From assembly GCF_013385175.1 (NCBI RefSeq), contig NZ_JABZEO010000013.1, positions 1-64,000 on the forward strand: a stretch of DNA of 64,000 nucleotides, written 5' to 3'. The DNA is from Allochromatium humboldtianum (GTDB lineage: Bacteria > Pseudomonadota > Gammaproteobacteria > Chromatiales > Chromatiaceae). The position numbers were made by a program, and so were the translations under genes. A model generated the notes under the pieces. It was given only the letters and a program-made list of their open reading frames with translations. It was not told where the DNA came from and ran no database searches. Below, one piece after another: positions 53,936 to 64,000 of this stretch (position 1 is the first letter of the stretch; the number at the start of each line of letters is the position of its first letter).

Positions 53936-54427
53936 TCAATAGATCCAGGGCACGAACTTGCGCACTTCGCGCGCGTAATCGGCATAGTCGGGATGACGCT
54001 CGGTCAGCCAGGCTTCTTCTTTGCGGGCCTTGTAGTCGAAGAAGACGAAGCCGATGGCCAGGATCAGCAGATGGGTCAGGCTCAGGGTGTAGAGCGTCCA
54101 GCCGAGCGCGGCGAAGAGCTGGCTGCTGTAGAGCGGATGGCGCACCCAGGCATAGACGCCGTGCCTGACCAGTTGGCTGTGGTCGACCGGATAGGGCAGG
54201 GGTGTGAGATAGTCGCGGATGTGGATCGAACCGAAGGCGCCGAACACCAGCGCGACCAGCCCCAGCCCGCCAAGCGCGATCCAGCGCACCGGCTCCAGGG
54301 CCGCGAGCACGCCGGCCGTGGCGAGCGGATTCCAGTTCGGCGCCAGGATGAAGACGAACATCAGCACGAATTGCAGTGCGACGAGATATTCGCCGCGATG
54401 GCCTTTGAACGCCTGTAACAGTGACAT
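53936..54427 (-). CDS. Isoprenylcysteine-methyltransferase-like membrane protein
   Basis: A 163-residue, four- or five-helix membrane protein of the ICMT/DUF1295-type family. The C-terminal half carries the cofactor-binding signature [31 protein letters not shown] and [32 protein letters not shown]. Bacterial members are presumed SAM-dependent methyltransferases acting on lipids or other small substrates; the substrate here is unknown. It diverges from xthA over 59 bases and converges on the DUF255 gene. Confidence 0.78.
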   Translation of the reverse strand: MSLLQAFKGHRGEYLVALQFVLMFVFILAPNWNPLATAGVLAALEPVRWIALGGLGLVALVFGAFGSIHIRDYLTPLPYPVDHSQLVRHGVYAWVRHPLYSSQLFAALGWTLYTLSLTHLLILAIGFVFFDYKARKEEAWLTERHPDYADYAREVRKFVPWIY

Positions 54428-54486
54428 GGGAGCCTCCGATCGATTACAAAGGGATGTGTCGTTTGGTTCTGGAATCCGTCGGGAGA

Positions 54487-55329
54487 ATGCCGGTGCTCAA
54501 GATCGTTTCGTTCAACATCAACGGCGTCCGCGCCCGTCCGCATCAGGTCGAGGCGCTCAAGGCCGGACTCGACCCCGACATCCTCGCCCTGCAGGAATCC
54601 AAGGTCGCCGACGAGCAGTTTCCGCTCGATTGGGCGCGCGGACTGGGCTATGACGTCCGGATCCACGGTCAAAAGGGCCACTATGGCGTGGCGCTCCTGA
54701 GCAAACAGTCTCCGCACAGCGTCGTCAAGGGACTGCCGAACGACGACGCCGAAGCGCAACGTCGCCTGATCCTAGGGCGTTACCGGCTCGCTGACGGTGA
54801 CGAAGTCACGGTCATCAACGGCTATTTCCCGCAAGGCGAAGGCCGCGACCATCCGCTGAAGTTCCCCGCCAAGCAGACGTTCTACGCCGGCCTGCTGGAC
54901 TATCTGCGTACCGCCTTCCGCCCGGACCAGAACATCGTCCTGCTCGGCGACATGAACGTCGCGCCCCTGGATCTGGATATCGGGATCGGCGCCGACAACG
55001 CCAAGCGCTGGCTGCGCACCGGAAAATGCGCCTTCCTGCCCGAGGAACGCGCTTGGTTCCAGTCCCTGCTCGACTGGGGGTTGATTGATGCCTACCGTGC
55101 CCGCCATCCCGAATCCGCCGACCGCTTCAGCTGGTTCGACTACCGCTCGCGCGGCTTCGAGCGCGAGCCGAAACATGGTCTGCGTATCGACCATATCCTG
55201 ATCTCGGCCCCGCTGCGCGAGCGGTTGATCGACGCCGGTATCGACTATGCCATCCGGGCGATGGACAAACCCTCAGACCATTGCCCGGTGTGGATCACCC
55301 TGGATCTCCCCGACCTCACAGCGGCCTGA
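54487..55329 (+). CDS. xthA: Exodeoxyribonuclease III
   Basis: An AP endonuclease and 3'-5' exonuclease in base-excision repair. Catalytic blocks of the Mg-dependent EEP fold are present: [22 protein letters not shown] (metal-binding Glu), [33 protein letters not shown], and [14 protein letters not shown] (catalytic His). It reads [14 protein letters not shown] from the ATG at 54487. A GTG six bases on, spaced 7 bases from GGGAG, is an equally good or better start. At 280 residues it is slightly longer than E. coli Xth (268). Its 3' end overlaps the convergent decarboxylase gene by 14 bases. Confidence 0.93.
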   Translation: MPVLKIVSFNINGVRARPHQVEALKAGLDPDILALQESKVADEQFPLDWARGLGYDVRIHGQKGHYGVALLSKQSPHSVVKGLPNDDAEAQRRLILGRYRLADGDEVTVINGYFPQGEGRDHPLKFPAKQTFYAGLLDYLRTAFRPDQNIVLLGDMNVAPLDLDIGIGADNAKRWLRTGKCAFLPEERAWFQSLLDWGLIDAYRARHPESADRFSWFDYRSRGFEREPKHGLRIDHILISAPLRERLIDAGIDYAIRAMDKPSDHCPVWITLDLPDLTAA

Positions 55330-57568
55330 CGCAGTCGACGAAATAGCCGACCTCGCCGCCGCTCTCTTCCTTGACCAGACCATGGATGTCGGTCTCGAAG
55401 CCGGGGAAGCGGGTGTTGAACTCGCGCGCGAACTGGAGATAGCGCACGATGGTGGCATTGAAGCGCTCGCCCGGAATCAGCAGCGGAATCCCGGGCGGAT
55501 AGGGTGTGAGCAGCACGCTGGTCACGCGCCCTTCGAGATCATCGATCCCGACCCGTTCGATCTCGCGATGCGCCATCTTGGCGAAGGCCACCGCCGGCTT
55601 CATGGCCGGGACGATATCGGATAGATACATATCCGTCGTCAGACGCGCGACATCGTTGGCCTTGTAGATGCCGTGGATCTCGTCGCACAGATCGCGCAGA
55701 CCGATCTTCTCATAGCGCGGATGGGCCTGGATGAACTCCGGCAGCACGCGCCACAGCGGCTGGTTGCGGTCGTAGTCGTGTTTGAACTGCTGGAGCTCCG
55801 TCACCATCGTGTTCCAGCGGCCCTTGGTGATGCCGATGGTGAACATGATGAAGAACGAGTACAGCCCGGTCTTCTCGACCACGATCCCGTGCTCGGCCAG
55901 ATACTTGGTGACGATCGCCGCCGGGATGCCCGATTCGGAGAACTCGCCGTCCATGTTCAGCCCAGGCGTGATGACCGTGGCTTTGATCGGATCGAGCATG
56001 TTGAAACCGGGCGCCAGCTCACCGAAGCCGTGCCAGTGGTCGTCGGCGTGCAGCATCCAGTCGTCGCGATCGCCGATGCCTTCCTCGGCCAGATAGTCCG
56101 GCCCCCAGACCTTGAACCACCAGTCCTCGCCGAACTCTTCGTCGACCTTGCGCATGGCGCGCCGGAAGTCGAGCGCCTCCATGATCGACTCATGCACCAG
56201 CGCTGTGCCGCCGGGCGGCTCCATCATGGCCGCCGCCACGTCGCAGGAGGCGATGATGGCGTACTGCGGACTGGTCGAGGAGTGCATCAGATAGGCTTCG
56301 ATGAAGCTGTCGCGGTCCAGCTGGCGCTGATCGGACTCCTGCACCAGGATCTGCGAGGCTTGCGAGAGACCGGCCAGCAGCTTGTGCGTCGACTGGGTGG
56401 CGAACACCATCGACTCGTGACAGCGCGGCCGATCCTTGCCGATGGCGTGCATGCCGGTATAGAAGTCGTGGAAGGAGGCATGCGGCAGCCAGGCTTCGTC
56501 GAACAGCAGGGTGTGGATCTCGCCGTCGAGCAGTGACTTGATGGTGTCGACGTTGTAGAGCACGCCGTCATAGGTGCTCTGGGTGATCGTCAGGACGCGC
56601 GGCTTGGCATCGATCCCCTTGGCGAAGGGGTTGGCGGCGATCTTGCGCCGGATGTTCTCGGGCTTGAACTCATCGAGCGGGATCGGACCGATGATGCCGT
56701 AATGATTGCGCGTCGGCATCAGGAACACCGGGATCGCTCCGGTCATGATGATGGCGTGCAGGATCGACTTGTGGCAGTTGCGGTCGACCACCACGATGTC
56801 GTCGGGCGCGACGGTCGAGTGCCAGACGATCTTGTTCGAGGTCGAGGTGCCGTTGGTGACGAAGAACAGATGGTCGCAGTTGAAGATGCGCGCCGCGTTG
56901 CGCTCGGAGGCCGCTACCGGGCCGGAGTGATCGAGCAGTTGACCGAGTTCGTCGACCGCGTTGCAGACATCGGCGCGCAGCATGTTCTCGCCGAAGAACT
57001 GGTGGAACATCTGTCCGACCGGACTCTTGAGAAAGGCCACGCCGCCCGAGTGTCCCGGACAGTGCCAGGAGTAGGAGCTGTCGGCGGCATAGTGCGTGAG
57101 CGCGCGGAAGAAGGGCGGGGCCAGACTGTCGAGATAGACCCGCGACTCGCGCGCCACATAGCGGGCGATGAACTCGGGCGTGTCCTCGAACATGTGGATG
57201 AAGCCGTGCAGTTCCTTGAGCACATCGTTCGGGATGTGACGCGAGGTGCGCGTCTCGCCGTAGAGGAAGATCGGAATGTCCTCGTTGCGCAACCGCACTT
57301 CCTGGACGAACGCGCGCAGGGTCGCGAGCGCTTCGAGCGCCTCCTCGGGGGAGCCGCTGCCGAACTCCTCGTCGTCGATCGACAGGATGAAACAGGAGGC
57401 GCGGCTCTGCTGCTGGGCGAACGAGGTCAGATCGCCATAGCTGGTGACGCCGAGCACCTCCAGCCCCTCGCTTTCGAGCGCCTTGGCGAGCGCGCGAATG
57501 CCAAGACCGCTCGCGTTCTCGGAGCGGAAGTCCTCGTCGATGATGACGACTGGAAAACGGAAACGCAT
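55316..57568 (-). CDS. Basic amino-acid decarboxylase (Arg/Lys/Orn, fold type I)
   Basis: A large PLP enzyme decarboxylating arginine, lysine or ornithine in the cytoplasm. At 750 residues it has an N-terminal wing (receiver-like) domain, [32 protein letters not shown]. The major domain has [84 protein letters not shown] and the PLP lysine K396 in [16 protein letters not shown]. The C-terminal domain follows. It is third in an operon with a carboxynorspermidine-type dehydrogenase and decarboxylase. The substrate is therefore most likely arginine or ornithine for polyamine synthesis, but I cannot tell which from sequence. Confidence 0.85.
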   Translation of the reverse strand: MRFRFPVVIIDEDFRSENASGLGIRALAKALESEGLEVLGVTSYGDLTSFAQQQSRASCFILSIDDEEFGSGSPEEALEALATLRAFVQEVRLRNEDIPIFLYGETRTSRHIPNDVLKELHGFIHMFEDTPEFIARYVARESRVYLDSLAPPFFRALTHYAADSSYSWHCPGHSGGVAFLKSPVGQMFHQFFGENMLRADVCNAVDELGQLLDHSGPVAASERNAARIFNCDHLFFVTNGTSTSNKIVWHSTVAPDDIVVVDRNCHKSILHAIIMTGAIPVFLMPTRNHYGIIGPIPLDEFKPENIRRKIAANPFAKGIDAKPRVLTITQSTYDGVLYNVDTIKSLLDGEIHTLLFDEAWLPHASFHDFYTGMHAIGKDRPRCHESMVFATQSTHKLLAGLSQASQILVQESDQRQLDRDSFIEAYLMHSSTSPQYAIIASCDVAAAMMEPPGGTALVHESIMEALDFRRAMRKVDEEFGEDWWFKVWGPDYLAEEGIGDRDDWMLHADDHWHGFGELAPGFNMLDPIKATVITPGLNMDGEFSESGIPAAIVTKYLAEHGIVVEKTGLYSFFIMFTIGITKGRWNTMVTELQQFKHDYDRNQPLWRVLPEFIQAHPRYEKIGLRDLCDEIHGIYKANDVARLTTDMYLSDIVPAMKPAVAFAKMAHREIERVGIDDLEGRVTSVLLTPYPPGIPLLIPGERFNATIVRYLQFAREFNTRFPGFETDIHGLVKEESGGEVGYFVDCVRPL

Positions 57569-57683
57569 CGCGTAATCCTCGAAAGTAAAGGGCCGGCACG
57601 CTCGCCGTCAGCCGGGAAGCGGGCCGGTCACGGATGGACAGCGAGTGGTCGGCGCGATGATCGAGCCTGGAGTCGGTCGCGGG

Positions 57684-57709
57684 ACCGGCGGCCCGCTCGG
57701 GCCGCCGGT
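57684..57709. other. Long GC hairpin between the dehydrogenase and decarboxylase genes
   Basis: A 12-base-pair perfect inverted repeat, ACCGGCGGCCCG and CGGGCCGCCGGT, separated by only CT. No T-tract follows on either strand. It lies in the 149-base gap inside the polyamine operon, so it may protect or separate the mRNA of the two parts. Confidence 0.5.
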
Positions 57710-57717
57710 TCTGAGGA

Positions 57718-59058
57718 TCAACGCGGCTTGGGGGCCACGGCGATCATGGGATTGGCCGCCGAGACGGTGACGGTCGCGGTCGACTCGGCGATCTCGGTCT
57801 CCAGATCGCGCACGGTGCCGTCGAAGGACTCGGCGCTGCCCGGCTCGATCTCCTTGACCTCGGTCGGCAGACCGATACGGTCGAGGATGGCGATGAACGG
57901 CTCCGGGTCCAGCTCCTCGACGTTGACCATGGTCTTGGTGTCCCAGGTGCCGTCGGCGATCAGCATGGCGGCGGCGACCGGCGGCACGCCGGCCGTGTAG
58001 CTGATGCCCTGCGATTCGACCTCTTCATAGGCGGCCTTGTGGTCCGAGACCTGATAGATGAAGACCTCGCGCGGCTTGCCGTCCTTGATGCCCTTGACGA
58101 AGTTGCCGATACAGGTCTTGCCGGTGTAGTTCGGGGCCAGCGTCTTGGGATCGGGGAACAGAGCCTTGACCACCTTGAGCGGCACCACTTCCTGACCGTC
58201 GGCGAGCTTGACCGGCAGATGGTCGAGGAAGCCCAGGGTGCGCAGCACGGTGAAGACGTTGATGTAGTGATCGCCGAAACCCATCCAGAACCGAATGCTC
58301 TCGGCGTCGATGTTCTGCGACAGCGAGTGCAGCTCGTCGTGGCCGTTGAGATAGATGGGGGAGGGGCCGACCACCGGCAGATCGTAGACGCGCTTGACGG
58401 TGTGGGTCGGATACTCCTTCCACTGGCGGTCGATCCAGGTCCAGACCTTGATGAACTCGCGGAAGTTGATCTCGGGATCGAAGTTGGTCGCGAAATACCG
58501 GCCATGACTGCCAGCGTTGACGTCGATGATGTCGATGGTCTCGATCTTGTCGAAGTAACGCTTGACCGCCAGCGCGCAGTAGGCGTTGACCACGCCCGGA
58601 TCGAAACCGGCGCCGAGGATGGCGGTCACGCCCTTTTCGGCGCAGCGGTCCTTGCGCTTCCACTCGTAGTTGGCATACCAGGGCGGATTCTCGCAGACCT
58701 TGTCCGGGTCTTCGTGGATGGCCGTGTCGATGTAAGCCACGCCCGTCTCCAGGCAGGCCTCCAGGATCGACATGTTGAGGAACGCCTGACCGAGATTGAT
58801 GACGATCTCGGAGTTGGTCTCGCGGATCAGCTCGACGGTCGCCGGGATGTCGAGCGCATCGATCTGGCGCGAATAGAGCTTCCTGGACGGATCCTTGAGA
58901 TGCCCCTTGCGGTGGATGCTCTCGATGATCTCATCGCACTTGGACTGGGTGCGCGAGGCGATGCAGATGTCGCCCAGCACATCATTGTTCATCGCCGCCT
59001 TGTGCGCGGCCACATGCGCGACGCCGCCGGCGCCGATGATCAGCACGTTTTTCTTCAT
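57718..59058 (-). CDS. Carboxynorspermidine/carboxyspermidine dehydrogenase (saccharopine-dehydrogenase-like)
   Basis: Condenses a diamine with aspartate-beta-semialdehyde to give a carboxylated triamine, using NADPH. The N-terminal Rossmann fold MKKNVLIIGAGGVAHVAAHKAAMNNDVLGDICIASRT and the motif-rich body (VINLGQAFLNMSILEACLETGVAYIDTAIHEDPD, GVTAILGAGFDPGVVNAYCALAV) match the family. The ATG at 59058 has AGAGAA upstream and begins at the fold; the ORF runs 75 bases further 5' without homology. The 446 residues exceed the usual 400. The excess is a Thr/Ala-rich C-terminal tail of about 45 residues after VEELDPEPFIAILDRIGLPTEV. Confidence 0.88.
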   Translation of the reverse strand: MKKNVLIIGAGGVAHVAAHKAAMNNDVLGDICIASRTQSKCDEIIESIHRKGHLKDPSRKLYSRQIDALDIPATVELIRETNSEIVINLGQAFLNMSILEACLETGVAYIDTAIHEDPDKVCENPPWYANYEWKRKDRCAEKGVTAILGAGFDPGVVNAYCALAVKRYFDKIETIDIIDVNAGSHGRYFATNFDPEINFREFIKVWTWIDRQWKEYPTHTVKRVYDLPVVGPSPIYLNGHDELHSLSQNIDAESIRFWMGFGDHYINVFTVLRTLGFLDHLPVKLADGQEVVPLKVVKALFPDPKTLAPNYTGKTCIGNFVKGIKDGKPREVFIYQVSDHKAAYEEVESQGISYTAGVPPVAAAMLIADGTWDTKTMVNVEELDPEPFIAILDRIGLPTEVKEIEPGSAESFDGTVRDLETEIAESTATVTVSAANPMIAVAPKPR

Positions 59059-59169
59059 GGAGTTCTCTGTTGGACGTTGCTGTGGTTTGAAGAATGGCTT
59101 GGGAAACCGGGTTTTTGCCTGTCGCCGGGTCAAGGTCCGGTTCCACGCGCGGCAGCCGGGTGGCGCCGA

Positions 59170-60276
59170 TCAGGACAGACTGCGCTTGAAGTCGTCATAG
59201 CCAAATGAACGCACCCGCTCCAGGGTGCCGTCGAGCCGACGCACCACGATCGCGGGCATGGCCACGCCATTGAACCAGTTGACCTTGACCATGGTGTAAC
59301 CGCCGGCATCGGCGATGCGCACTTCGTCGCCGACTTGCAGCGGTGCGGCCAGTTTGAAGTCGCCGAAGACGTCACCGGCCAGACAGGTGCGTCCGGCGAC
59401 CATCATCCGGTGCTCACCGGGCGGCGGGCTGGCGAGTCGGGGATGGGTGCGATAGATGAGATGGTCGAGCATGTGCGCCTCCAGCGAGGCGTCGATGATG
59501 GCGATGTCGACCTCATTGTGCACCACGTCGAGCACGGTGGTCACAAGCTCGGTGCTCTGGGTGACGGCCGCCTCGCCCGGCTCCAGATAGACCTGGATGT
59601 CGAACGTCCGGCTGAACGCGCGCAGAGCCTCGCAGAAGGCATCCAGCGCATAGCCGTCCTGGGTGAAGGACAGCCCGCCGCCCAGACTCACCCACTCCAT
59701 CCGATGCAGCAGCTCGCCGTATTCGCGCCCGAGGGTTTCGAGCGAGGCGCGGATGTTGTCGACGTCCGGGTTCTCGCAGTTGAAATGGAACATCAAGCCC
59801 TTGAGCCAGGGCGCGACCTCGGCCAGCGCCGCCGTGTCGCTGACGCCCAGCCGCGAATAGCGCCGCGCCGGATCGGCCAGATCGAAGTTCGAATAGCTGA
59901 TGCCCGGATTGACGCGCAGTCCCAGGTTCAGACCCGCCACGTCCGGATGGAAGCGCCGCAGCTGCGACAGCGAGTTGAAGATGAGCTTGTCGGCGAACTC
60001 GCGCACCGCCAGCACCTCGTCGCGCGAAAAGCCGACACTGTAGGCGTGGGTCTCGCCGCCGAACGTCTCGTACCCCAGACGCGCCTCGTAGAGCGAACTG
60101 CTGGTGGTGCCGTCCATGTACTGGCGCATCAGATCGAACACACTCCAGGTCGAGAAACACTTGAGCGCCAGCACCGACTTGGCGCCGGAGCGTTCGCGCA
60201 CCTGCTGGATGATCTCAAGGTTGTGCTTGAGCCGGGACTCGTCGATCAAGTAATAGGGTGTGGCCAGGTCTGTCAT
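59170..60276 (-). CDS. nspC: Carboxynorspermidine decarboxylase
   Basis: A fold-III PLP decarboxylase that converts carboxynorspermidine or carboxyspermidine to norspermidine or spermidine. The PLP-lysine motif VLALKCFSTWSVFDLMRQYMDGTTSSSLYEARLGYE near the N-terminus, GLNLGLRVNPGISYSNFDLADPARRYSRLGV, and MFHFNCENPDVDNIRASLETLGREYGELLHRMEWVSLGGGLSFT are typical. The end is LAGDVFGDFKLAAPLQVGDEVRIADAGGYTMVKVNWFNGVAMPAIVVRRLDGTLERVRSFGYDDF. At 368 residues it is the normal length. It is the first gene of the operon, downstream of a TTGACG/CATCAT promoter that abuts the hsp20 CIRCE site. Confidence 0.92.
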   Translation of the reverse strand: MTDLATPYYLIDESRLKHNLEIIQQVRERSGAKSVLALKCFSTWSVFDLMRQYMDGTTSSSLYEARLGYETFGGETHAYSVGFSRDEVLAVREFADKLIFNSLSQLRRFHPDVAGLNLGLRVNPGISYSNFDLADPARRYSRLGVSDTAALAEVAPWLKGLMFHFNCENPDVDNIRASLETLGREYGELLHRMEWVSLGGGLSFTQDGYALDAFCEALRAFSRTFDIQVYLEPGEAAVTQSTELVTTVLDVVHNEVDIAIIDASLEAHMLDHLIYRTHPRLASPPPGEHRMMVAGRTCLAGDVFGDFKLAAPLQVGDEVRIADAGGYTMVKVNWFNGVAMPAIVVRRLDGTLERVRSFGYDDFKRSLS

Positions 60277-60425
60277 CGAATCTATGCAAACTCGTGGGGG
60301 AAGGGTCGGGGAGACGGCGCGCGCTCGGGTCGCGAAGCGCGGCTGTGTGGGCTGGAGATCGCCTTGGTCGAACTCTAAAGGCCGCGCATGACACTTTGAT
60401 GACGAACGGCGCTGAGTAACTGCGC

Positions 60426-60454
60426 ATGATGGCCACCAGCGGCCTGAGCGTCAA
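60426..60454 (-). promoter_or_regulatory. Candidate sigma-70 promoter of the polyamine operon
   Basis: On the minus strand TTGACG, a 17-base spacer, then CATCAT. It would begin transcription near 60420, leaving a leader of about 145 bases before nspC. It lies back to back with the hsp20 promoter, four bases from the CIRCE left arm. Confidence 0.4.
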
Positions 60455-60457
60455 GAA

Positions 60458-60484
60458 TTAGCACTCCCCTTGACAGAGTGCTAA
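60458..60484. promoter_or_regulatory. CIRCE element (HrcA operator)
   Basis: TTAGCACTC-N9-GAGTGCTAA is an exact match to the CIRCE consensus, the operator bound by the heat-shock repressor HrcA. Its spacer contains the -35 box of hsp20, so HrcA bound here would block the promoter. hrcA itself is not in the window. Confidence 0.95.
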
Positions 60485-60498
60485 TCGATACATATATT
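60470..60498 (+). promoter_or_regulatory. Sigma-70 promoter of hsp20
   Basis: A perfect TTGACA (60470-60475), an exact 17-base spacer, then TATATT (60493-60498). The -35 lies inside the CIRCE spacer. Predicted transcription start near 60505. Confidence 0.85.
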
Positions 60499-60508
60499 TT
60501 TCATGCAA

Positions 60509-60592
60509 GCGATCGCCCCTCGGGGGATCGCCCGACCGGCGGTTCGTCACGAACGCCAAATGTCTGTCCATATTGCTCATTTGGAGGATATG
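60509..60592 (+). ncRNA. ROSE-like RNA thermometer in the hsp20 leader
   Basis: The 5' leader can form three hairpins. The first (60509-60531) pairs GCGATC with GATCGC around CCCC/GGGG. The second (60538-60557) pairs GGCG-TTC with GAA-CGCC around one bulged G. The third (60569-60592) pairs CAUAUU with GGUAUAC read backwards (AUAUG plus a U-G pair) and CUC with GAG, leaving a single bulged G at 60575, so the GGAGG ribosome site is paired with UUGCUC. A UUGCU strand with one bulged G opposite the Shine-Dalgarno is the defining signature of ROSE thermometers found before small heat-shock genes. Heat would melt it and allow translation. Confidence 0.75.
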
Positions 60593-60594
60593 TC

Positions 60595-61059
60595 ATGTCC
60601 ACGCTCGACTTCTCACCCCTGTTCCGCTCCATGATCGGCTTCGATCGTCTGGCCAATGCGCTGGAGACGGCCTATCGCACCGAGCCGGGCGGCTATCCGC
60701 CCTACAACGTCGAGTTGCTCGACGAGAATCGCTATCGCATCACGCTCGCCGTGGCCGGCTTCACCGAGGCCGAACTGGGCATCGAGGCCAAGGAGAACCT
60801 GCTCACCGTCACTGGTCAGCGTCAGGCGACCGAGAGCGAGGGGAATTTCCTCTATCGCGGTATCGCCAACCGGGCCTTCGAGCGTCGTTTCCAGCTCGCC
60901 GACTATGTGAAAGTCGAGGAGGCGCGTCTGGAGAACGGTCTGCTGCACATCGATCTGGTGCGCGAGGTGCCCGAGGCAATGAAGCCGCGACGTATCGAGA
61001 TCCGTGGTGCCGGCGCCAATCCGGCCATCGAGCATGCAGCCGCCGCCAAGGCCGCTTGA
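60595..61059 (+). CDS. Small heat-shock protein, Hsp20/IbpA type
   Basis: An ATP-independent holdase that keeps unfolding proteins soluble. The 154-residue product has an N-terminal arm ([21 protein letters not shown]), an alpha-crystallin domain ([43 protein letters not shown] ... [35 protein letters not shown]), and a C-terminal IEI-type motif (RRIEIRG), with an Ala-rich tail. The start at 60595 has GGAGG seven bases upstream; an out-of-frame ATG lies just before it. It is controlled by CIRCE, a consensus promoter and a ROSE-like leader. Confidence 0.95.
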   Translation: MSTLDFSPLFRSMIGFDRLANALETAYRTEPGGYPPYNVELLDENRYRITLAVAGFTEAELGIEAKENLLTVTGQRQATESEGNFLYRGIANRAFERRFQLADYVKVEEARLENGLLHIDLVREVPEAMKPRRIEIRGAGANPAIEHAAAAKAA

Positions 61060-61110
61060 GCCTGAGTCGCTGACGCGCACGACGGCTGATCGCTGATACG
61101 TCGAGCCAAG

Positions 61111-61136
61111 GGCCGGGGTCGTTCCCCGGCCTTTTT
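61111..61136 (+). terminator. Rho-independent terminator of hsp20
   Basis: An 8-bp stem GGCCGGGG/CCCCGGCC with loop TCGTT, followed directly by TTTTT. A textbook intrinsic terminator about 50 bases past the hsp20 stop. Confidence 0.9.
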
Positions 61137-61146
61137 GCGTTCAGGC

Positions 61147-61174
61147 AAAAAAAGACCCGGCGGTGTGCCGGGTC
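61147..61174 (-). terminator. Rho-independent terminator of pgm
   Basis: An 8-bp stem GACCCGGC/GCCGGGTC with a 5-base loop. On the minus strand it is followed by seven T (AAAAAAA on the plus strand). It lies about 220 bases past the pgm stop, facing the hsp20 terminator. Confidence 0.85.
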
Positions 61175-61391
61175 GAAAAGTCTCTCGTAGAAGAGAGACG
61201 AGGAGGACAGCGTGACCTGGCGCCGGCCAGGAAATTCGGTGCATCGCCCGAGTGTATCGGCGACCATGGATGGAAGTTTAGATGATTTTCGACGATTGCA
61301 ATGGGTCCAATGTAAATATTTTTCTCGGATCGGCCCCATCGTTTTCATTGCGACGCGCTTCGTCTATTCCACCACAAGCAAGTAAACCCCG

Positions 61392-63194
<1,803 letters not shown>

Positions 63195-63218
63195 TCACAG
63201 CAAGGTAAGTACCCAAAG

Positions 63219-64000
63219 ATGACAGTCGAAGCGCATAAGGAAACACTGGAGTTCAAGGCCGAGGTGAGCCAGGTGCTGGATCTGGTGATCCGCTCGCTCT
63301 ACTCGAACAAGGAGATCTTTCTGCGCGAACTGGTCTCCAACGCCTCGGATGCGGCCGAAAAACTCCGCTTCGAGGCGTTGAGCGACGACGGACTCTACGA
63401 GGGCGACTCGGAGCTGCGTATCCGGGTCACGGTCGATCGCGACGCCGGCACGGTCACGATCTCGGACAACGGCATCGGTCTGAGCCGCAACGAGGTGGTC
63501 GAGACCATCGGCAGCATCGCCAGCTCCGGCACCCGCCGCTTCATCGAGAGCCTGTCGGGCGATCAGGCCAAGGACAGCACCCTCATCGGTCAGTTCGGCG
63601 TCGGCTTCTATTCGGCCTATATCGTCGCCGACAAGGTGACGCTGGTCTCGCGCCGCGCCGGTCTCGGGGCCGAGCATGGCGTGCGCTGGGAGTCCGACGG
63701 ACGCGGCAGCTACACGCTCGAAACGGTCGAGAAAGCCGGACGCGGCACCGACGTCACCCTGCATCTCAAGGAAGACGAGAAAGAGTTCCTGGATAGCTGG
63801 CGTCTGCGCTCGATCATCGGCAAGTTCTCCGACCACCTCGCCATCCCGGTCGAGATGGCCAAGGAACTCTACGGCGAAGAGGCCGAGCAGAAGAAGGGCG
63901 AGCCGCCCGAATTCGAGCAGGTCAACCGCGGCACGGCGCTGTGGATGCGCAACAAGTCCGACATCACGGAAGAGGAATACAACGACTTCTACAAGCACGT
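63219..64000 (+). CDS. htpG: Chaperone HtpG (Hsp90), 5' part; gene continues past the right edge
   Basis: The bacterial Hsp90, an ATP-dependent chaperone acting on late folding intermediates. The first 260 residues are present. They hold [47 protein letters not shown], the ATP-lid motifs [28 protein letters not shown], and [27 protein letters not shown], which form the Bergerat GHKL fold with the catalytic Glu in LRELVSN. The middle and C-terminal dimerisation domains lie beyond the edge. The ATG has a weak AAGGTAAGT upstream. The 192-base gap to pgm shows no clear CIRCE or sigma-32 box. Confidence 0.96.
   Translation, partial: MTVEAHKETLEFKAEVSQVLDLVIRSLYSNKEIFLRELVSNASDAAEKLRFEALSDDGLYEGDSELRIRVTVDRDAGTVTISDNGIGLSRNEVVETIGSIASSGTRRFIESLSGDQAKDSTLIGQFGVGFYSAYIVADKVTLVSRRAGLGAEHGVRWESDGRGSYTLETVEKAGRGTDVTLHLKEDEKEFLDSWRLRSIIGKFSDHLAIPVEMAKELYGEEAEQKKGEPPEFEQVNRGTALWMRNKSDITEEEYNDFYKH

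Larger units (their letters stand above)
61060..61391. other. Intergenic region between hsp20 and pgm
   Basis: A 332-base gap between convergent genes. It holds two opposed terminators (listed separately), a hairpin at 61180-61199 (GTCTCTC/GAGAGAC) and an AT-rich stretch near 61280-61330. No ORF or RNA gene is evident. Confidence 0.6.

Overview
This 64 kb window is a GC-rich (roughly two-thirds G+C by eye), densely coded stretch of a flagellated gammaproteobacterial chromosome. A purple sulfur bacterium of the Chromatiaceae (Allochromatium/Thiocystis type) is my best guess. That guess is inference: it rests on the protein sequences, on a polar-flagellum gene order like that of Pseudomonas and Vibrio (flgMN, flgA, cheV, cheR, flgB-L), on the hemA | TPR-ispE-tRNA-prs-rplY-pth block, and on the carboxynorspermidine-type polyamine route. 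The many long ORFs antisense to these genes are GC-driven shadows and are left out.

Layout. (1) 1-3165: the N-terminal 543 residues of a type I-E Cas3, running off the left edge; an exported metallophosphoesterase; and a promoter region for murI. (2) 3166-23176: murI, then the structural flagellar cluster. A minus-strand arm (flgA, flgM, flgN, fliK and a stand-alone FlhB C-domain) has a near-consensus sigma-28 promoter ahead of flgM. A plus-strand arm (cheV, cheR, flgBCDEFGHIJKL) has a near-consensus sigma-54 promoter ahead of flgB. The cluster ends in a convergent PAS-PAS-GGDEF-EAL protein whose catalytic motifs are degenerate. (3) 23405-29049: fbp, a Crp/Fnr-type regulator, a di-haem cytochrome c peroxidase, a composite 4Fe-4S/CDGSH protein and two tandem SPFH proteins. 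(4) 29098-38818: prfA and hemA on the minus strand, divergent from a large TPR protein, ispE, tRNA-Gln(UUG), prs, rplY and pth. lolB, usually in this block, is absent here. A pentapeptide-repeat protein and holA follow. (5) 38882-44520: a genomic scar where a small minus-strand gene and a SulP transporter have both lost their 5' ends, followed by an envelope operon (small membrane protein, HlyD-like protein, exported protein, tiny lipoprotein, DUF3313-type lipoprotein, AI-2E-family permease). (6) 44530-51595, all minus: mobA, a DegP/DegQ protease, an orphan AapJ-like binding protein, an ArsB/NhaD-type carrier, an unknown protein and an MFS exporter. (7) 51820-64000: a DUF255 thioredoxin-fold protein, an ICMT-like methyltransferase, xthA, the three-gene polyamine operon, an hsp20 gene with an elaborate heat-control region, pgm, and the first part of htpG.

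How it works together. The flagellar block carries its own tiered control: a sigma-54 class for hook-basal body genes and sigma-28 for flgM, the anti-sigma-28 factor. The degenerate c-di-GMP protein at its end is a plausible effector rather than an enzyme. The ccp/regulator/CDGSH stretch looks like redox and peroxide handling. The polyamine operon carries a basic amino-acid decarboxylase, a carboxy(nor)spermidine dehydrogenase and a carboxy(nor)spermidine decarboxylase. It diverges from hsp20 at one compact control region that holds a perfect CIRCE operator, a consensus sigma-70 promoter and a ROSE-like RNA thermometer. I rate that region, the double-truncation scar and the adjacent HlyD/AI-2E envelope operon as the most rewarding places to look.
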